Origin: an uncultured Prevotella sp.
GTDB taxonomy: Bacteria > Bacteroidota > Bacteroidia > Bacteroidales > Bacteroidaceae
DNA length: 26,362 bases
NCBI GenBank assembly: GCA_905234355.1
Contig: CAJOHP010000005.1
Span: forward strand, 1 to 26,362
Reading direction: 5' to 3'
Positions 16,279-24,737 of the stretch are shown here, piece after piece. Position 1 is the stretch's first letter. Each line of letters begins with the position of its first letter. The position numbers were made by a program, and so were the translations under genes. The notes below the pieces were generated by a model, which did not search any database, was not told where the DNA came from, and saw only the letters and a list, made by a program, of their open reading frames with translations.

Positions 16279-17658
16279 ATGACAACCAACCAGATAAAAG
16301 CCGTCTATTTCATCGGCGCCGGCGGCATCGGCATGAGCGCCATAGCCCGCTATTTCCTCCATCGCGGCCTCGTCGTGGGCGGCTACGACAAGACCCCCAC
16401 CGCACTGACCTGCCGTCTGGAGAAGGAGGGCATGCTCATACACTACGAAGAAAACATCGACGAGATACCACACGCCTGCAAGCAGCCCGACTCCTGCCTG
16501 GTGGTCTACACGCCCGCCATACCCGAGAACCACAAGGAGCTGCAGTACTTCCGCCAGCAGGGCTTCGAGATACAGAAGCGCGCACAGGTGCTCGGCACCC
16601 TCACCCACGAGATGAAGGGACTCTGCGTGGCCGGCACGCACGGCAAGACCAGCACGTCGACCATGTGTGCACACATCATGCACCAGAGCAATTTGGACTG
16701 CAACGCTTTCCTCGGCGGCATCTCCAAGAACTACGGCACCAACTACATCCTCTCCGAGTCGGAGTTTGTCGTGATCGAGGCCGACGAGTTCGACCGCTCG
16801 TTCCACTGGCTACGGCCCTTCATCAGCGTCATCACCGCCACCGACCCCGACCACCTCGACATCTACGGCACGAAGGAGGCCTACCTCGAGAGCTTTGCAC
16901 ACTACAGCGAGCTCATACAGCCCGAAGGCGCACTCATCATACACCGCGGACTGGAGATGCAGGAACGGCTGCAGCCCGGCGTGCGACGCTACGACTATAG
17001 CCGAGACGAGGGCGACTTCCATGCCGAAAACATCGTCATTGACAACGGCACCATACGCTTCGACTTCATCTCGCCCATCGAGTGCGTGAAGAACGTGGAA
17101 CTGGGACAGCCCATACCCATCAACATAGAGAATGGCGTGGCCGCCATGGCCATGGCCCAGCTGGCAGGCTGCACGCCCGACGAGCTGCGCTACGGCATGC
17201 AGACCTACAGCGGCGTGGAACGACGCTTCGACTTCAGGATAAAGACCGACCGCCTGGTGCTCCTGAGCGACTATGCCCACCACCCGAAGGAGATACTCGA
17301 GAGTGCACGCTCGCTGCGCGAGCTCTATCGCGACCGCCACATCACCGCCATCTTCCAGCCGCACCTCTACACCCGCACACGCGACTTCTATCAGGACTTT
17401 GCCGACGCACTGAGCCTGCTCGACGAGGTCATCCTCACCGATATCTATCCCGCGCGAGAGCAACCCATCGAAGGCGTCACCTCGCAGCTCATCTACGACC
17501 GCCTGAGGCCGGGCGTCGAGAAGCAGCTCATCAGCAAGGACGAGGTGCTCGACATGGTCAGGCAGCGCACGTTCGACGTGCTCGTCATACTCGGTGCCGG
17601 CGACCTCGACGCTCAGGTGCCGCAAATAGCCAAGATACTCCAAAGCAAGACCCTATGA
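16279..17658 (+). CDS. murC: UDP-N-acetylmuramate--L-alanine ligase
   Basis: The 459-residue Mur ligase adds L-alanine to UDP-MurNAc, the first step of stem-peptide assembly. It has the N-terminal Rossmann-like GAGGIGMS (13-20), the ATP loop GTHGKTSTS (119-127), the EADEFDRSF segment, the central ATDPDHLDIY motif, SGVERRFD, the SDYAHHPKE motif, and QPHLYTRTRDF in the C-terminal domain. Its TGA overlaps the ftsQ ATG (ATGA), so the two are coupled. The leader has a run of eight A residues after the 9-bp repeat. Identification is secure. Confidence 0.97.
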   Translation: MTTNQIKAVYFIGAGGIGMSAIARYFLHRGLVVGGYDKTPTALTCRLEKEGMLIHYEENIDEIPHACKQPDSCLVVYTPAIPENHKELQYFRQQGFEIQKRAQVLGTLTHEMKGLCVAGTHGKTSTSTMCAHIMHQSNLDCNAFLGGISKNYGTNYILSESEFVVIEADEFDRSFHWLRPFISVITATDPDHLDIYGTKEAYLESFAHYSELIQPEGALIIHRGLEMQERLQPGVRRYDYSRDEGDFHAENIVIDNGTIRFDFISPIECVKNVELGQPIPINIENGVAAMAMAQLAGCTPDELRYGMQTYSGVERRFDFRIKTDRLVLLSDYAHHPKEILESARSLRELYRDRHITAIFQPHLYTRTRDFYQDFADALSLLDEVILTDIYPAREQPIEGVTSQLIYDRLRPGVEKQLISKDEVLDMVRQRTFDVLVILGAGDLDAQVPQIAKILQSKTL

Positions 17659-18392
17659 ACTGGAAAAAAGCCATCATCGTCGCGCTCGACGTAGTCATCG
17701 GCGTCTACCTCGTGCTGGCCGTCACGGCGTTCAACAAGCCCGACGACGCCACCATGGTGTGCAACGAGGTGCGCATCAACATCGAGAAGACCTCCTTCGA
17801 CGGTTTCCTCAAGCAGGACGACATACGCCAGCTGCTGCGCCAGAAAGACCTCTACCCTCTGGGCCGACCCATGGGCGAGGTGAGTGCGCGCCGCATAGAG
17901 GAAACCCTGCGTGCCAATGCCCTCATAGAGTATGCCGAGTGCTACAAGACCCAGACGGGACACGTCTGCATAGACCTGAGGCAGCGCGTGCCCGTGGTGC
18001 GGGTGATGGCCGACAGCGGAGCCGACTACTACGTGGACAGCCACGGCAAGATCATGCCACCGGCACAGTACACCTGCGACGTCATCATCGCCACAGGACA
18101 CATCAGCAAACCATACGCCGAGCGCCATCTCTCCAAGGTGGTCAACATCATCCTGGCCGACAAGTTCTGGAAAAATCAGGTGGTGCAGCTCAACGTCCTG
18201 CCCGACGGCTCGATGGAAATCGTGCCGCGCGTGGGCGAGCATATCGCCTATATCGGACAGCCGAAGGGCGTGGAGCGCAAGCTCGACAGACTGCTCAAGT
18301 TCTATCGCTACGGACTGAGCCAGGCCGGATGGAACAAGTACAGTCGCGTGAGCGTGGAGTTCGACAACCAGATCATCTGCAAGCGCCGATAG
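17655..18392 (+). CDS. ftsQ: Cell division protein FtsQ/DivIB
   Basis: The 245-residue bitopic protein has a short cytoplasmic N-terminus, a membrane helix (about 5-25, AIIVALDVVIGVYLVLAV), then a periplasmic POTRA-like region (about 38-110) and a beta domain. The region LRQRVPVVRV and the following DYYVDSHGKIMPP match the FtsQ beta-domain start (typical form: VDxxG). FtsQ links FtsL/FtsB to the divisome. The frame is open far upstream inside murC, but the ATG overlapping the murC stop gives the correct N-terminus. Sequence conservation is modest, so position between murC and ftsA supports the call. Confidence 0.93.
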   Translation: MNWKKAIIVALDVVIGVYLVLAVTAFNKPDDATMVCNEVRINIEKTSFDGFLKQDDIRQLLRQKDLYPLGRPMGEVSARRIEETLRANALIEYAECYKTQTGHVCIDLRQRVPVVRVMADSGADYYVDSHGKIMPPAQYTCDVIIATGHISKPYAERHLSKVVNIILADKFWKNQVVQLNVLPDGSMEIVPRVGEHIAYIGQPKGVERKLDRLLKFYRYGLSQAGWNKYSRVSVEFDNQIICKRR

Positions 18393-18453
18393 GCACACGT
18401 ACTGAGGCACAAGACAGCGAAAAGAAAACAACAATAAAAAACAATAAGGATAT

Positions 18454-19878
18454 ATGGCAGAACAAAAGGAATTTATCGTGGCCATCGAGCTGGGCTCGTC
18501 GAAGATTACGGGCATAGCCGGTCAGAAGAAGCCCGACGGCAGCATCAGCGTGCTGGCACTGGCTCGGGAAGAGTCGTCGTCGTTCATACGCAAGGGCGTG
18601 GTCTACAACATAGACAAGACGGCACAGTGTCTCACCAACATCGTACAGCGCCTCGAGGCACAGCTCAAGACCAAGGTGCGACAGGTCTTTGTCGGAGTGG
18701 GCGGACAGAGCATACGAGGCGTGCGCAACAGCATCGTCAAGGACCTGCCGGCCGACACCATCATCACGGCCGAGATGGTGACCGAGCTGATGGACGAGAA
18801 CCGCAACATGAACTACGACGACCTGAAGATTCTCGAGGTCGTAGACCAGGAGTACCGCGTAGACACACAGCTGCAGATCGACCCTGTGGGCATACGTGCC
18901 TCGCGCCTGGAGGGCAACTACCTCAACATCCTGGAGCGCAAGTCGTTCTTCCAGAATCTGAGCCGATGCTTCGAGACCGCAGGCATCAAGGTGGTAGAGA
19001 TGTATGTGGCCCCGCTCGAGCTGGCCAACGTGGTGCTCACCGAGGCAGAGAAACGCTCGGGATGCGCACTCATCGACCTGGGTGCCGACACCGCCACCGT
19101 GGCCGTCTTCTCGAAGAACATACTGCGACACATCGCCGTCATACCCCTGGGAGCCAACAATATCACCAAGGACATCGCCTCGCTGCAGATGGAAGAGAGC
19201 GACGCCGAGAAGATGAAGCTCAAGTATGCCTCGGCCTACACCGACAACAACGAGATAGACGACACGCTGAAGTACAGCATAGACCAGGACCGGCAGATAG
19301 AGAGCCGCAAGTTCATCGACATCGTCGAGGGACGGCTCGAGGAAATCATCGTCAACGTGCGCGAGCAGATACCGCAGGAGTACTACGACAAGCTGCTCGG
19401 CGGCATCATCCTCACCGGCGGCGGCGCCAACATGCGCAACATCGAGAAAGCCTTTGCCAACTTCACCCGCTTCGAGAAGATACGCACGGCGAAGTTTGTC
19501 ACCCTGAGCATCAACTCCAGCGAGCAGGCCATCAAGGCCCACGACTGCATGGCCAACACGGCGCTGGGCCTGCTGGCCAAGGGCTACGTGAACTGTGCCG
19601 GCGGTCCGCTCAAGACCGACCGCGACCTCTTTGCTGCCGACGAAAAGAACGACGAAGAGACCGACGGCAAGAGCGTGCCCACCAATCCCGGCGTGCTCGC
19701 GGCCGAGAAAGCCCGCAAGGAGAAGGAGCAGGCAGAGAAAGAGGCTGCCGAGAAAGCTGCTGCCGAGGCCGCAGCTGCCGAGGCCGCAGCTGCTGCCAAG
19801 AAAAAGGAGAACAGCTTCCTGAACCGCTTCAAGAGGGTGATGAAAGACCTGGGCACCAACATCGTGAGCGAGGAATAA
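18454..19878 (+). CDS. ftsA: Cell division protein FtsA
   Basis: The 474-residue actin-like ATPase tethers FtsZ to the membrane. The phosphate-1 motif is IELGSSKITG (11-20), phosphate-2 lies around LIDLGADTATV (206-216), and the adenosine motif is LTGGGAN (320-326). The SHS2 1C domain lies between the first two. The C-terminus ends in an amphipathic segment (SFLNRFKRVMKDLG) that fits the membrane-targeting helix. Before it comes a highly charged, Ala-rich linker (about 417-452) rich in Lys, Glu and Ala, partly encoded by two exact 15-base repeats at 19761-19790. The leader before ATG is AACAATAAAAAACAATAAGG. Identification is secure; the linker is discussed as a finding. Confidence 0.96.
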   Translation: MAEQKEFIVAIELGSSKITGIAGQKKPDGSISVLALAREESSSFIRKGVVYNIDKTAQCLTNIVQRLEAQLKTKVRQVFVGVGGQSIRGVRNSIVKDLPADTIITAEMVTELMDENRNMNYDDLKILEVVDQEYRVDTQLQIDPVGIRASRLEGNYLNILERKSFFQNLSRCFETAGIKVVEMYVAPLELANVVLTEAEKRSGCALIDLGADTATVAVFSKNILRHIAVIPLGANNITKDIASLQMEESDAEKMKLKYASAYTDNNEIDDTLKYSIDQDRQIESRKFIDIVEGRLEEIIVNVREQIPQEYYDKLLGGIILTGGGANMRNIEKAFANFTRFEKIRTAKFVTLSINSSEQAIKAHDCMANTALGLLAKGYVNCAGGPLKTDRDLFAADEKNDEETDGKSVPTNPGVLAAEKARKEKEQAEKEAAEKAAAEAAAAEAAAAAKKKENSFLNRFKRVMKDLGTNIVSEE

Positions 19879-19930
19879 GCCACTACATACACAAAGAACA
19901 TCAACACGACAAAAAAGGATACGAAAGACT

Positions 19931-21271
19931 ATGGCAGATAAGAACTTCAACCCCAACGAGACACTCGACTTCGGCATGCCCGAGGAGAAGCACAGCATCA
20001 TCAAGGTCATCGGCGTGGGCGGCGGTGGTGGCAACGCCGTCAACCACATGTACAACGAGGGCATCCACGACGTGACATTCGTCGTGTGCAACACCGACAA
20101 CCAGGCACTCAACGACTCTCCCGTGCCCGTCAAGCTGCAACTGGGCAAGGAGGGACTGGGGGCCGGCAACCGTCCCGCAAAGGCCAAGGCCGCTGCCGAG
20201 GAGAGCATAGACGACATACGCCGCATGCTCAGCGACGGCACACGCATGGCATTTATCACCGCAGGCATGGGCGGTGGCACCGGCACAGGAGCAGCACCCG
20301 TCATCGCACAGGTGTCGAAGGAGATGGGTATTCTCACCGTGGGCATCGTCACCATACCCTTCCGATTCGAGGGCGACAAGAAGATAGACCAGGCTCTCGA
20401 CGGCGTGGAGGAGATGGCCAAGCACGTCGACGCGCTGCTCGTCATCAACAACGAGCGTCTGCGCGCCATCTACGGCAACCTCTCCTTCCGGCAGGCCTTC
20501 GGCAAGGCCGACGACACGCTCAGCATAGCAGCCAAGTCGATAGCCGAGATCATCACCGTGCACGGCATCATCAACCTCGACTTCAACGACGTGAAGACGG
20601 TGCTCGAAAACGGCGGAGTGGCCATCATGTCGACAGGCTACGGCGAGGGCGAGGAGCGCGTGAAGAACGCCATCGACGACGCCCTCAACTCGCCGCTGCT
20701 CAACGACAACGACATCTTCAACTCGAAGAAGATACTGCTCAACATCTCGTTCTGCGAGCAGACCGACGGCAAGGACGACTTCATGATGGACGAAATCAAC
20801 TACGTGCACGAGTTCATGGGCAAGTTCGGCGACTTCGAGATCAAGTGGGGCGTGGCCGAAGATCCCGACCTGGGCAAGAAGGTGAAGGTGACCATCCTGG
20901 CCACAGGCTTCGGCATGAGCAACGTCGACGGCATGCAGGACCGCCTGACCAAGATAGACCGCGAGGCAGCCAGCAAGATAGCCGAGCAGCAGCAGAGAGA
21001 GGCCCACAACCAGGACCGCCGCGACAAGTACTACGGAGGCAACGACAACACGCGCCGCATCAAGCGCAGCCCCAACATCTACATCTTCCGCCCGGAAGAC
21101 CTCGACAACGACGACATCATCTCGGCCGTGGAGCAGACACCCACCTACAAGCGCACACGCGAGGTGCTCAAGAGCATAGGCAACCAGAGCGTCATCGAGA
21201 AGAATGCAGCCAACGCTGAGGCCACTGCCGCCGCCAACAGCGACGTGCAGGGCGTCATCAGCTTCGTTTAG
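19931..21271 (+). CDS. ftsZ: Cell division protein FtsZ
   Basis: This 446-residue tubulin-like GTPase forms the Z ring. It has the GTP-binding tubulin signature GGGTGTG (114-120), NTD (54-56), GAGNRP (78-82 region), and the catalytic T7 loop NLDFNDV (215-221) that completes the neighbour's active site. The C-terminal domain includes VTILATGF. A charged linker (345-380) follows, then a conserved-looking PNIYIFRPEDLDNDDI block (381-396) and a short hydrophobic end (GVISFV), unlike the E. coli tail peptide. It is the last dcw gene; a strong hairpin begins 17 bases after the stop. Confidence 0.97.
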   Translation: MADKNFNPNETLDFGMPEEKHSIIKVIGVGGGGGNAVNHMYNEGIHDVTFVVCNTDNQALNDSPVPVKLQLGKEGLGAGNRPAKAKAAAEESIDDIRRMLSDGTRMAFITAGMGGGTGTGAAPVIAQVSKEMGILTVGIVTIPFRFEGDKKIDQALDGVEEMAKHVDALLVINNERLRAIYGNLSFRQAFGKADDTLSIAAKSIAEIITVHGIINLDFNDVKTVLENGGVAIMSTGYGEGEERVKNAIDDALNSPLLNDNDIFNSKKILLNISFCEQTDGKDDFMMDEINYVHEFMGKFGDFEIKWGVAEDPDLGKKVKVTILATGFGMSNVDGMQDRLTKIDREAASKIAEQQQREAHNQDRRDKYYGGNDNTRRIKRSPNIYIFRPEDLDNDDIISAVEQTPTYKRTREVLKSIGNQSVIEKNAANAEATAAANSDVQGVISFV

Positions 21272-21288
21272 CCAGGGGTTACGGCGGG

Positions 21289-21384
21289 GCGTCTTTTCGG
21301 AGGTGCAGGGGAACCTCCGAAAAGACGCGCCTCCGCACTCCCCTCACCTCCGGAAAGACGCACTCCGCACCTGCGAAAAGACGC
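21289..21384 (+). terminator. Strong hairpin and two further half-copies after ftsZ
   Basis: GCGTCTTTTCGGAGGT (21289-21304) pairs perfectly over 16 bases with ACCTCCGAAAAGACGC (21313-21328) around an 8-base loop. Two related half-copies, ACCTCCGGAAAGACGC near 21346 and ACCTGCGAAAAGACGC near 21369, follow and could pair with the same left arm. There is no T-run after the stem, so this is not a classical intrinsic terminator. Its position at the end of the dcw cluster makes termination or mRNA 3'-end protection likely. Confidence 0.6.
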
Positions 21385-21649
21385 GCCACGCCCCATCGTG
21401 AGACGGCATGTAAAGAAAATGTCTGTTCCGTTTTCCGACAGTCAGGCAGCAACACAACTACTAGGCATAAAATAGCAAATATCAGTAAGATGGCGTTGCA
21501 GCGAGCAATACACAAATAAGATGAGCACCTTTTAATGTTCAAAAACTCATTATTGATAACGAATAATGGAAATGGTAGCTAATCGGAACACAATTTATAC
21601 TCTTTTATACACTGCAATATGAAAAAAAAATGTGATATTTGCAGGCAAA
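21385..21649. other. AT-rich gap before the AraC-family gene
   Basis: No gene is supported here. The base composition turns AT-rich compared with the flanking genes. No perfect TAnnTTTG is present on the plus strand; the nearest match is GATATTTG at 21634-21641, one base off and very close to the start codon. The promoter of the regulator gene is therefore not confidently placed. Confidence 0.5.
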
Positions 21650-22540
21650 ATGAACAGTATGCCCCACGACCCCCAAAAAGAAAAGAGGAGATTCATAGAG
21701 TTTCATAATCTTTTTGTCGACTACGCTGAAGGCGATGTCGTGATAAAAGAAAATGCGGAGAGCTTAACCAAACTCTATCCGCTCAGGCCGATGAGCACCG
21801 CCGTAGTGTTTTGTACTAAAGGCAAGTCAAGCATCGTGGTCAACGACATCGTGACTGAAGCGGTGGAGGGCGATGTGCTGTTTTGCCCGCCCGACTGTCA
21901 GGTGGAGCACGCTGAGCACAGCGACGACTTCAGGTGCAATGCCATCGTGCTGTCCGACCACATCATCCAGGGACTCCTGCGCGACCATATCAGCGCGTGG
22001 CAGCAGACGATGCACCACAACATCCCCACGGCCATACACCTCTCGGAGTGGGGGCAGCAGGAGTTTGTGTTCTATTGCGCGCTGATTCATTCCAAGCTCA
22101 ACAACTATACGCTCGAGCCTTCCTACGAGATTGTGCAGGCGCTGCTGCGTGCCGTGCTCCTGGAACTGTGCTTCCTGCTTGAGGGCAACCACGGCATGGG
22201 CAGCGAGCAGAAGCTCTCGCAGGGCAAGCTGATATTCAATAAGTTCCTCGGTCTCATCTCCAGCAGCGAGGTGAAGCGCAAGCCCATCACCGAATATGCC
22301 AGCGAGCTGGCCATCACACCCAAGTATCTCACGATGCTCTGCCTGAAATACAGCGACAAGACGGCTTCGGAGTGGGTCATTCAGTACACCTCGGAGGACA
22401 TACGCTTCTACCTGCGCAACTCCAACCTGAGCATCAAGGAAATCTCGGCCAAGCTGGGCTTTGCCAATATGAGCCACTTCGGCTCCTACGTGCGCAAGCA
22501 CCTCGGCATGTCGCCCAGCGAGTTTCGCGACTACAAGTGA
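21650..22540 (+). CDS. AraC-family transcriptional regulator
   Basis: The protein has 296 residues from ATG 21650. The N-terminal part (about 1-180) looks like a cupin-type sensing domain (for example GDVLFCPPDCQVEH), and the last 90 residues hold two helix-turn-helix motifs of the AraC type. The first is around ITEYASELAITPKYLTMLC; the second ends in the family-typical SIKEISAKLGF, MSHFGSYVRKHLGMSPSEFR. A GTG at 21632 would add six residues; ATG 21659 is a third option. It is the only plus-strand gene in this part and converges on gyrB. Ligand and target genes are unknown. Its first 200 bases are more AT-rich than the dcw genes, which may hint at separate origin. Confidence 0.9.
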   Translation: MNSMPHDPQKEKRRFIEFHNLFVDYAEGDVVIKENAESLTKLYPLRPMSTAVVFCTKGKSSIVVNDIVTEAVEGDVLFCPPDCQVEHAEHSDDFRCNAIVLSDHIIQGLLRDHISAWQQTMHHNIPTAIHLSEWGQQEFVFYCALIHSKLNNYTLEPSYEIVQALLRAVLLELCFLLEGNHGMGSEQKLSQGKLIFNKFLGLISSSEVKRKPITEYASELAITPKYLTMLCLKYSDKTASEWVIQYTSEDIRFYLRNSNLSIKEISAKLGFANMSHFGSYVRKHLGMSPSEFRDYK

Positions 22541-22571
22541 GCGTGCCGGTCCGGTTTTTGGTATCTGCGCC

Positions 22572-22613
22572 GACACAAGAACGCCCCCGAGTGCTCGGGG
22601 GCGTTCTTGTGTC
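22572..22613. terminator. Bidirectional terminator between the AraC gene and gyrB
   Basis: A perfect 20-base inverted repeat (arms 22572-22591 and 22594-22613) with core GCCCCCGAG/CTCGGGGGC lies between convergent genes. It starts 32 bases after the AraC stop, and its last base is also the last base of the gyrB stop codon. Neither side has a long T-run, but the position and stability make a shared terminator the best explanation. Confidence 0.8.
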
Positions 22614-24580
22614 TATGCGTCGATGTTGGCGTAGGTGGCGTTCTTTTCTATGAACTCCCGTCGCGGTTCCACGTCGTCGCCCATGAGCATGGAGAATATC
22701 TCGTCGGCCTCGGCAGCATTCTCTATGGTCACCTGCTTGAGCAGGCGGTTCTCGGGGTTCATGGTCGTCTCCCACAGCTGCTCGGGGTTCATCTCGCCCA
22801 GACCTTTGTAGCGCTGCGTGTGCACGTTGCGCTCGTCGCCGGCGGCATACTTGTCTATAAATGCCTGGCGCTGCTGGTCGGTGTAGCAGTATTCCGACGA
22901 CTTCTTGTATGTGCACTTATACAGCGGCGGCGTGGCGATGTAGAGGTGCCCGCCCTGTATGACCTGCGGCATGAAGCGGTAGAAGAGTGTCATGATGAGT
23001 GTGTCGATGTGTGAGCCATCGACGTCGGCATCGGTCATGATGATGATTTTGTCGTAGCGCAGCTTGTCTATGTTGGCCTCCTTCGAGTCCTCGCCGTCGA
23101 CGCCGAAGCGCACGCCGATGCTCTGTATGATGTTCATCACCGACTCGGCCTCAAACACGCGGTGCCACTGCACCTTCTCCACGTTGAGTATCTTTCCTCT
23201 CAGTGGCAGTATGGCCTGGAAGTGGCGGTCGCGCCCCTGCTTGGCCGAGCCTCCTGCGGAGTCGCCCTCGACGAGGAATATCTCGCAGTTCTTCGGGTCG
23301 CGGTTGGAGCAGTCGGCCAGCTTGCCTGGCAGTCCGCCTCCGCCCATGGGGTTTTTGCGCTGCACGCTCTCGCGGGCCTTGCGTGCTGCGATGCGTGCCG
23401 TGGCGGCGAGGATGACCTTCTCACAGATGAGGTGGGCCTCCTTGGGGTGCTCCTCGAGATAGTTGCTCATGGCCTCGCCCACGGCCTTCTGCACGGCGCC
23501 GTTCACCTCGGAGTTGCCCAGCTTGGTCTTTGTCTGGCCCTCAAACTGCGGCTCGGCCACCTTCACCGAGATGATGGCCGTGAGGCCCTCGCGGAAGTCG
23601 TCCTGCGCCACCTCTATCTTTGCCTTCTCTATCTGCTTGCGCAGCTGGTCGTCCTCGTCGGCATACTTCTTCAGCGTGCGTGCCAGGGCGATGCGGAAGC
23701 CTGTCAGGTGGGTGCCGCCCTCTATGGTGTTGATGTTGTTCACATAGGAGTGTATGTTCTCCGAGTAGTCGCTGTTGTAGAGCAGGGCCACCTCGATGGG
23801 CACGCCGTCTTTCTCGGTCTTCAGGCAGATGGGGTCGCCTATGATGGACTGGCGGTGGCGGTCCACATAGCGCACAAACTCCTTGAGTCCTTCCTTGGCA
23901 TGAAACACCTCGGGCTCCCTGAGGTTGCCGTCCTCGTCGGGGCGCAGGTCGGTCAGGGTGATGGTGATGCCGGCGTTGAGGTAGGCCAGCTCGCGCATGC
24001 GGCGGGCTATGATGTCGTACTTATACTCTGTGGTGGTGAAGATGCTGCCGTCGGGCCAGAACTGCTGCCGGGTGCCGGTCTTGTCGGTGTCGCCCACTAT
24101 CTTCACGTCGTACAGGGGCTTGCCCTTCTCGTATTCCTGCTGATAGATGTGGCCGTTACGGAAGACCTGCGACTTCATGTGCGTGGACAGTGCATTGACG
24201 CAGCTCACGCCCACGCCGTGCAGGCCGCCGGACACCTTGTAGGAGCCCTTGTCGAACTTGCCGCCGGCATGGAGCACTGTCATCACCACCTCGAGTGCCG
24301 ACTTGTGCATCTTCTCGTGCTCGTCCACGGGGATGCCGCGGCCGTTGTCCTGCACGGTGATGGAGTTGTCCTCGTTGATGGTCACTTCGATGTGTGTGCA
24401 GTAGCCCGCCATGGCCTCGTCGATGGAGTTGTCCACCGTCTCGTTGACCAGGTGGTGCAGGCCTTTCTCGCTGATGTCGCCTATATACATGGCCGGGCGC
24501 TTGCGCACGGCCTCAAGTCCCTCGAGCACCTGGATGTTACTCGCGGAGTAGTTCTCTGTTTGGTTCAATTCTTCTGCCAT
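22613..24580 (-). CDS. gyrB: DNA gyrase subunit B
   Basis: This 655-residue type II topoisomerase subunit supplies the ATPase and TOPRIM parts of gyrase, which introduces negative supercoils with GyrA. Visible elements in order: EGLEAVRKRPAMYIGD (20-35), NETVDNSIDEA with the catalytic-type Glu 47, DNGRGIPVD (78-86), GGLHGVGVSCVNALS (118-132), the TOPRIM Glu in EGDSAGG (E438), MTDADVDGSH (515-524, metal-binding Asp residues), and the C-terminal QRYKGLGEMNPEQLW. The length is that of Bacteroidota GyrB, shorter than the 804 residues of E. coli. ParE is an alternative, but the overall match, including the short C-terminal QRYKGLGEMN block, favours GyrB. It is preceded by a strong promoter. Confidence 0.94.
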   Translation of the reverse strand: MAEELNQTENYSASNIQVLEGLEAVRKRPAMYIGDISEKGLHHLVNETVDNSIDEAMAGYCTHIEVTINEDNSITVQDNGRGIPVDEHEKMHKSALEVVMTVLHAGGKFDKGSYKVSGGLHGVGVSCVNALSTHMKSQVFRNGHIYQQEYEKGKPLYDVKIVGDTDKTGTRQQFWPDGSIFTTTEYKYDIIARRMRELAYLNAGITITLTDLRPDEDGNLREPEVFHAKEGLKEFVRYVDRHRQSIIGDPICLKTEKDGVPIEVALLYNSDYSENIHSYVNNINTIEGGTHLTGFRIALARTLKKYADEDDQLRKQIEKAKIEVAQDDFREGLTAIISVKVAEPQFEGQTKTKLGNSEVNGAVQKAVGEAMSNYLEEHPKEAHLICEKVILAATARIAARKARESVQRKNPMGGGGLPGKLADCSNRDPKNCEIFLVEGDSAGGSAKQGRDRHFQAILPLRGKILNVEKVQWHRVFEAESVMNIIQSIGVRFGVDGEDSKEANIDKLRYDKIIIMTDADVDGSHIDTLIMTLFYRFMPQVIQGGHLYIATPPLYKCTYKKSSEYCYTDQQRQAFIDKYAAGDERNVHTQRYKGLGEMNPEQLWETTMNPENRLLKQVTIENAAEADEIFSMLMGDDVEPRREFIEKNATYANIDA

Positions 24581-24605
24581 TGTCGTTGATGAACGTTTTA
24601 GGCTG

Positions 24606-24637
24606 CAAAGGTACGAAAAAAATGCGAAAACGCCAAA
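24606..24637 (-). promoter_or_regulatory. gyrB promoter
   Basis: On the minus strand TACCTTTG (24606-24613) matches the -7 consensus TAnnTTTG. TTTG (24634-24637) matches the -33 element, with a 20-base spacer. The -7 box ends 25 bases before the ATG. This is the best promoter in the window. Confidence 0.85.
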
Positions 24638-24737
24638 AAATGCAGCCCTTTAATTCCGCTGTTTGCTATGAATAAAACCATGCTTTTACGTCATTTCCAC
24701 CTGCATTTTCACACATCGCGGTTTGCTTCGGTCTCCG

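Noticed and set aside
18373..20469. A 698-codon open frame on the minus strand opposite ftsA and ftsZ
   Set aside because: It mirrors two certain genes, has no recognisable domains, and its length follows from GC-rich codon bias that removes antisense stops. Similar long antisense frames lie opposite ftsI, murE and gyrB.
21650..22540. A horizontally acquired island around the AraC-family gene
   Set aside because: Apart from a more AT-rich leader there are no integrase, tRNA, insertion sequence or flanking repeats to support transfer.
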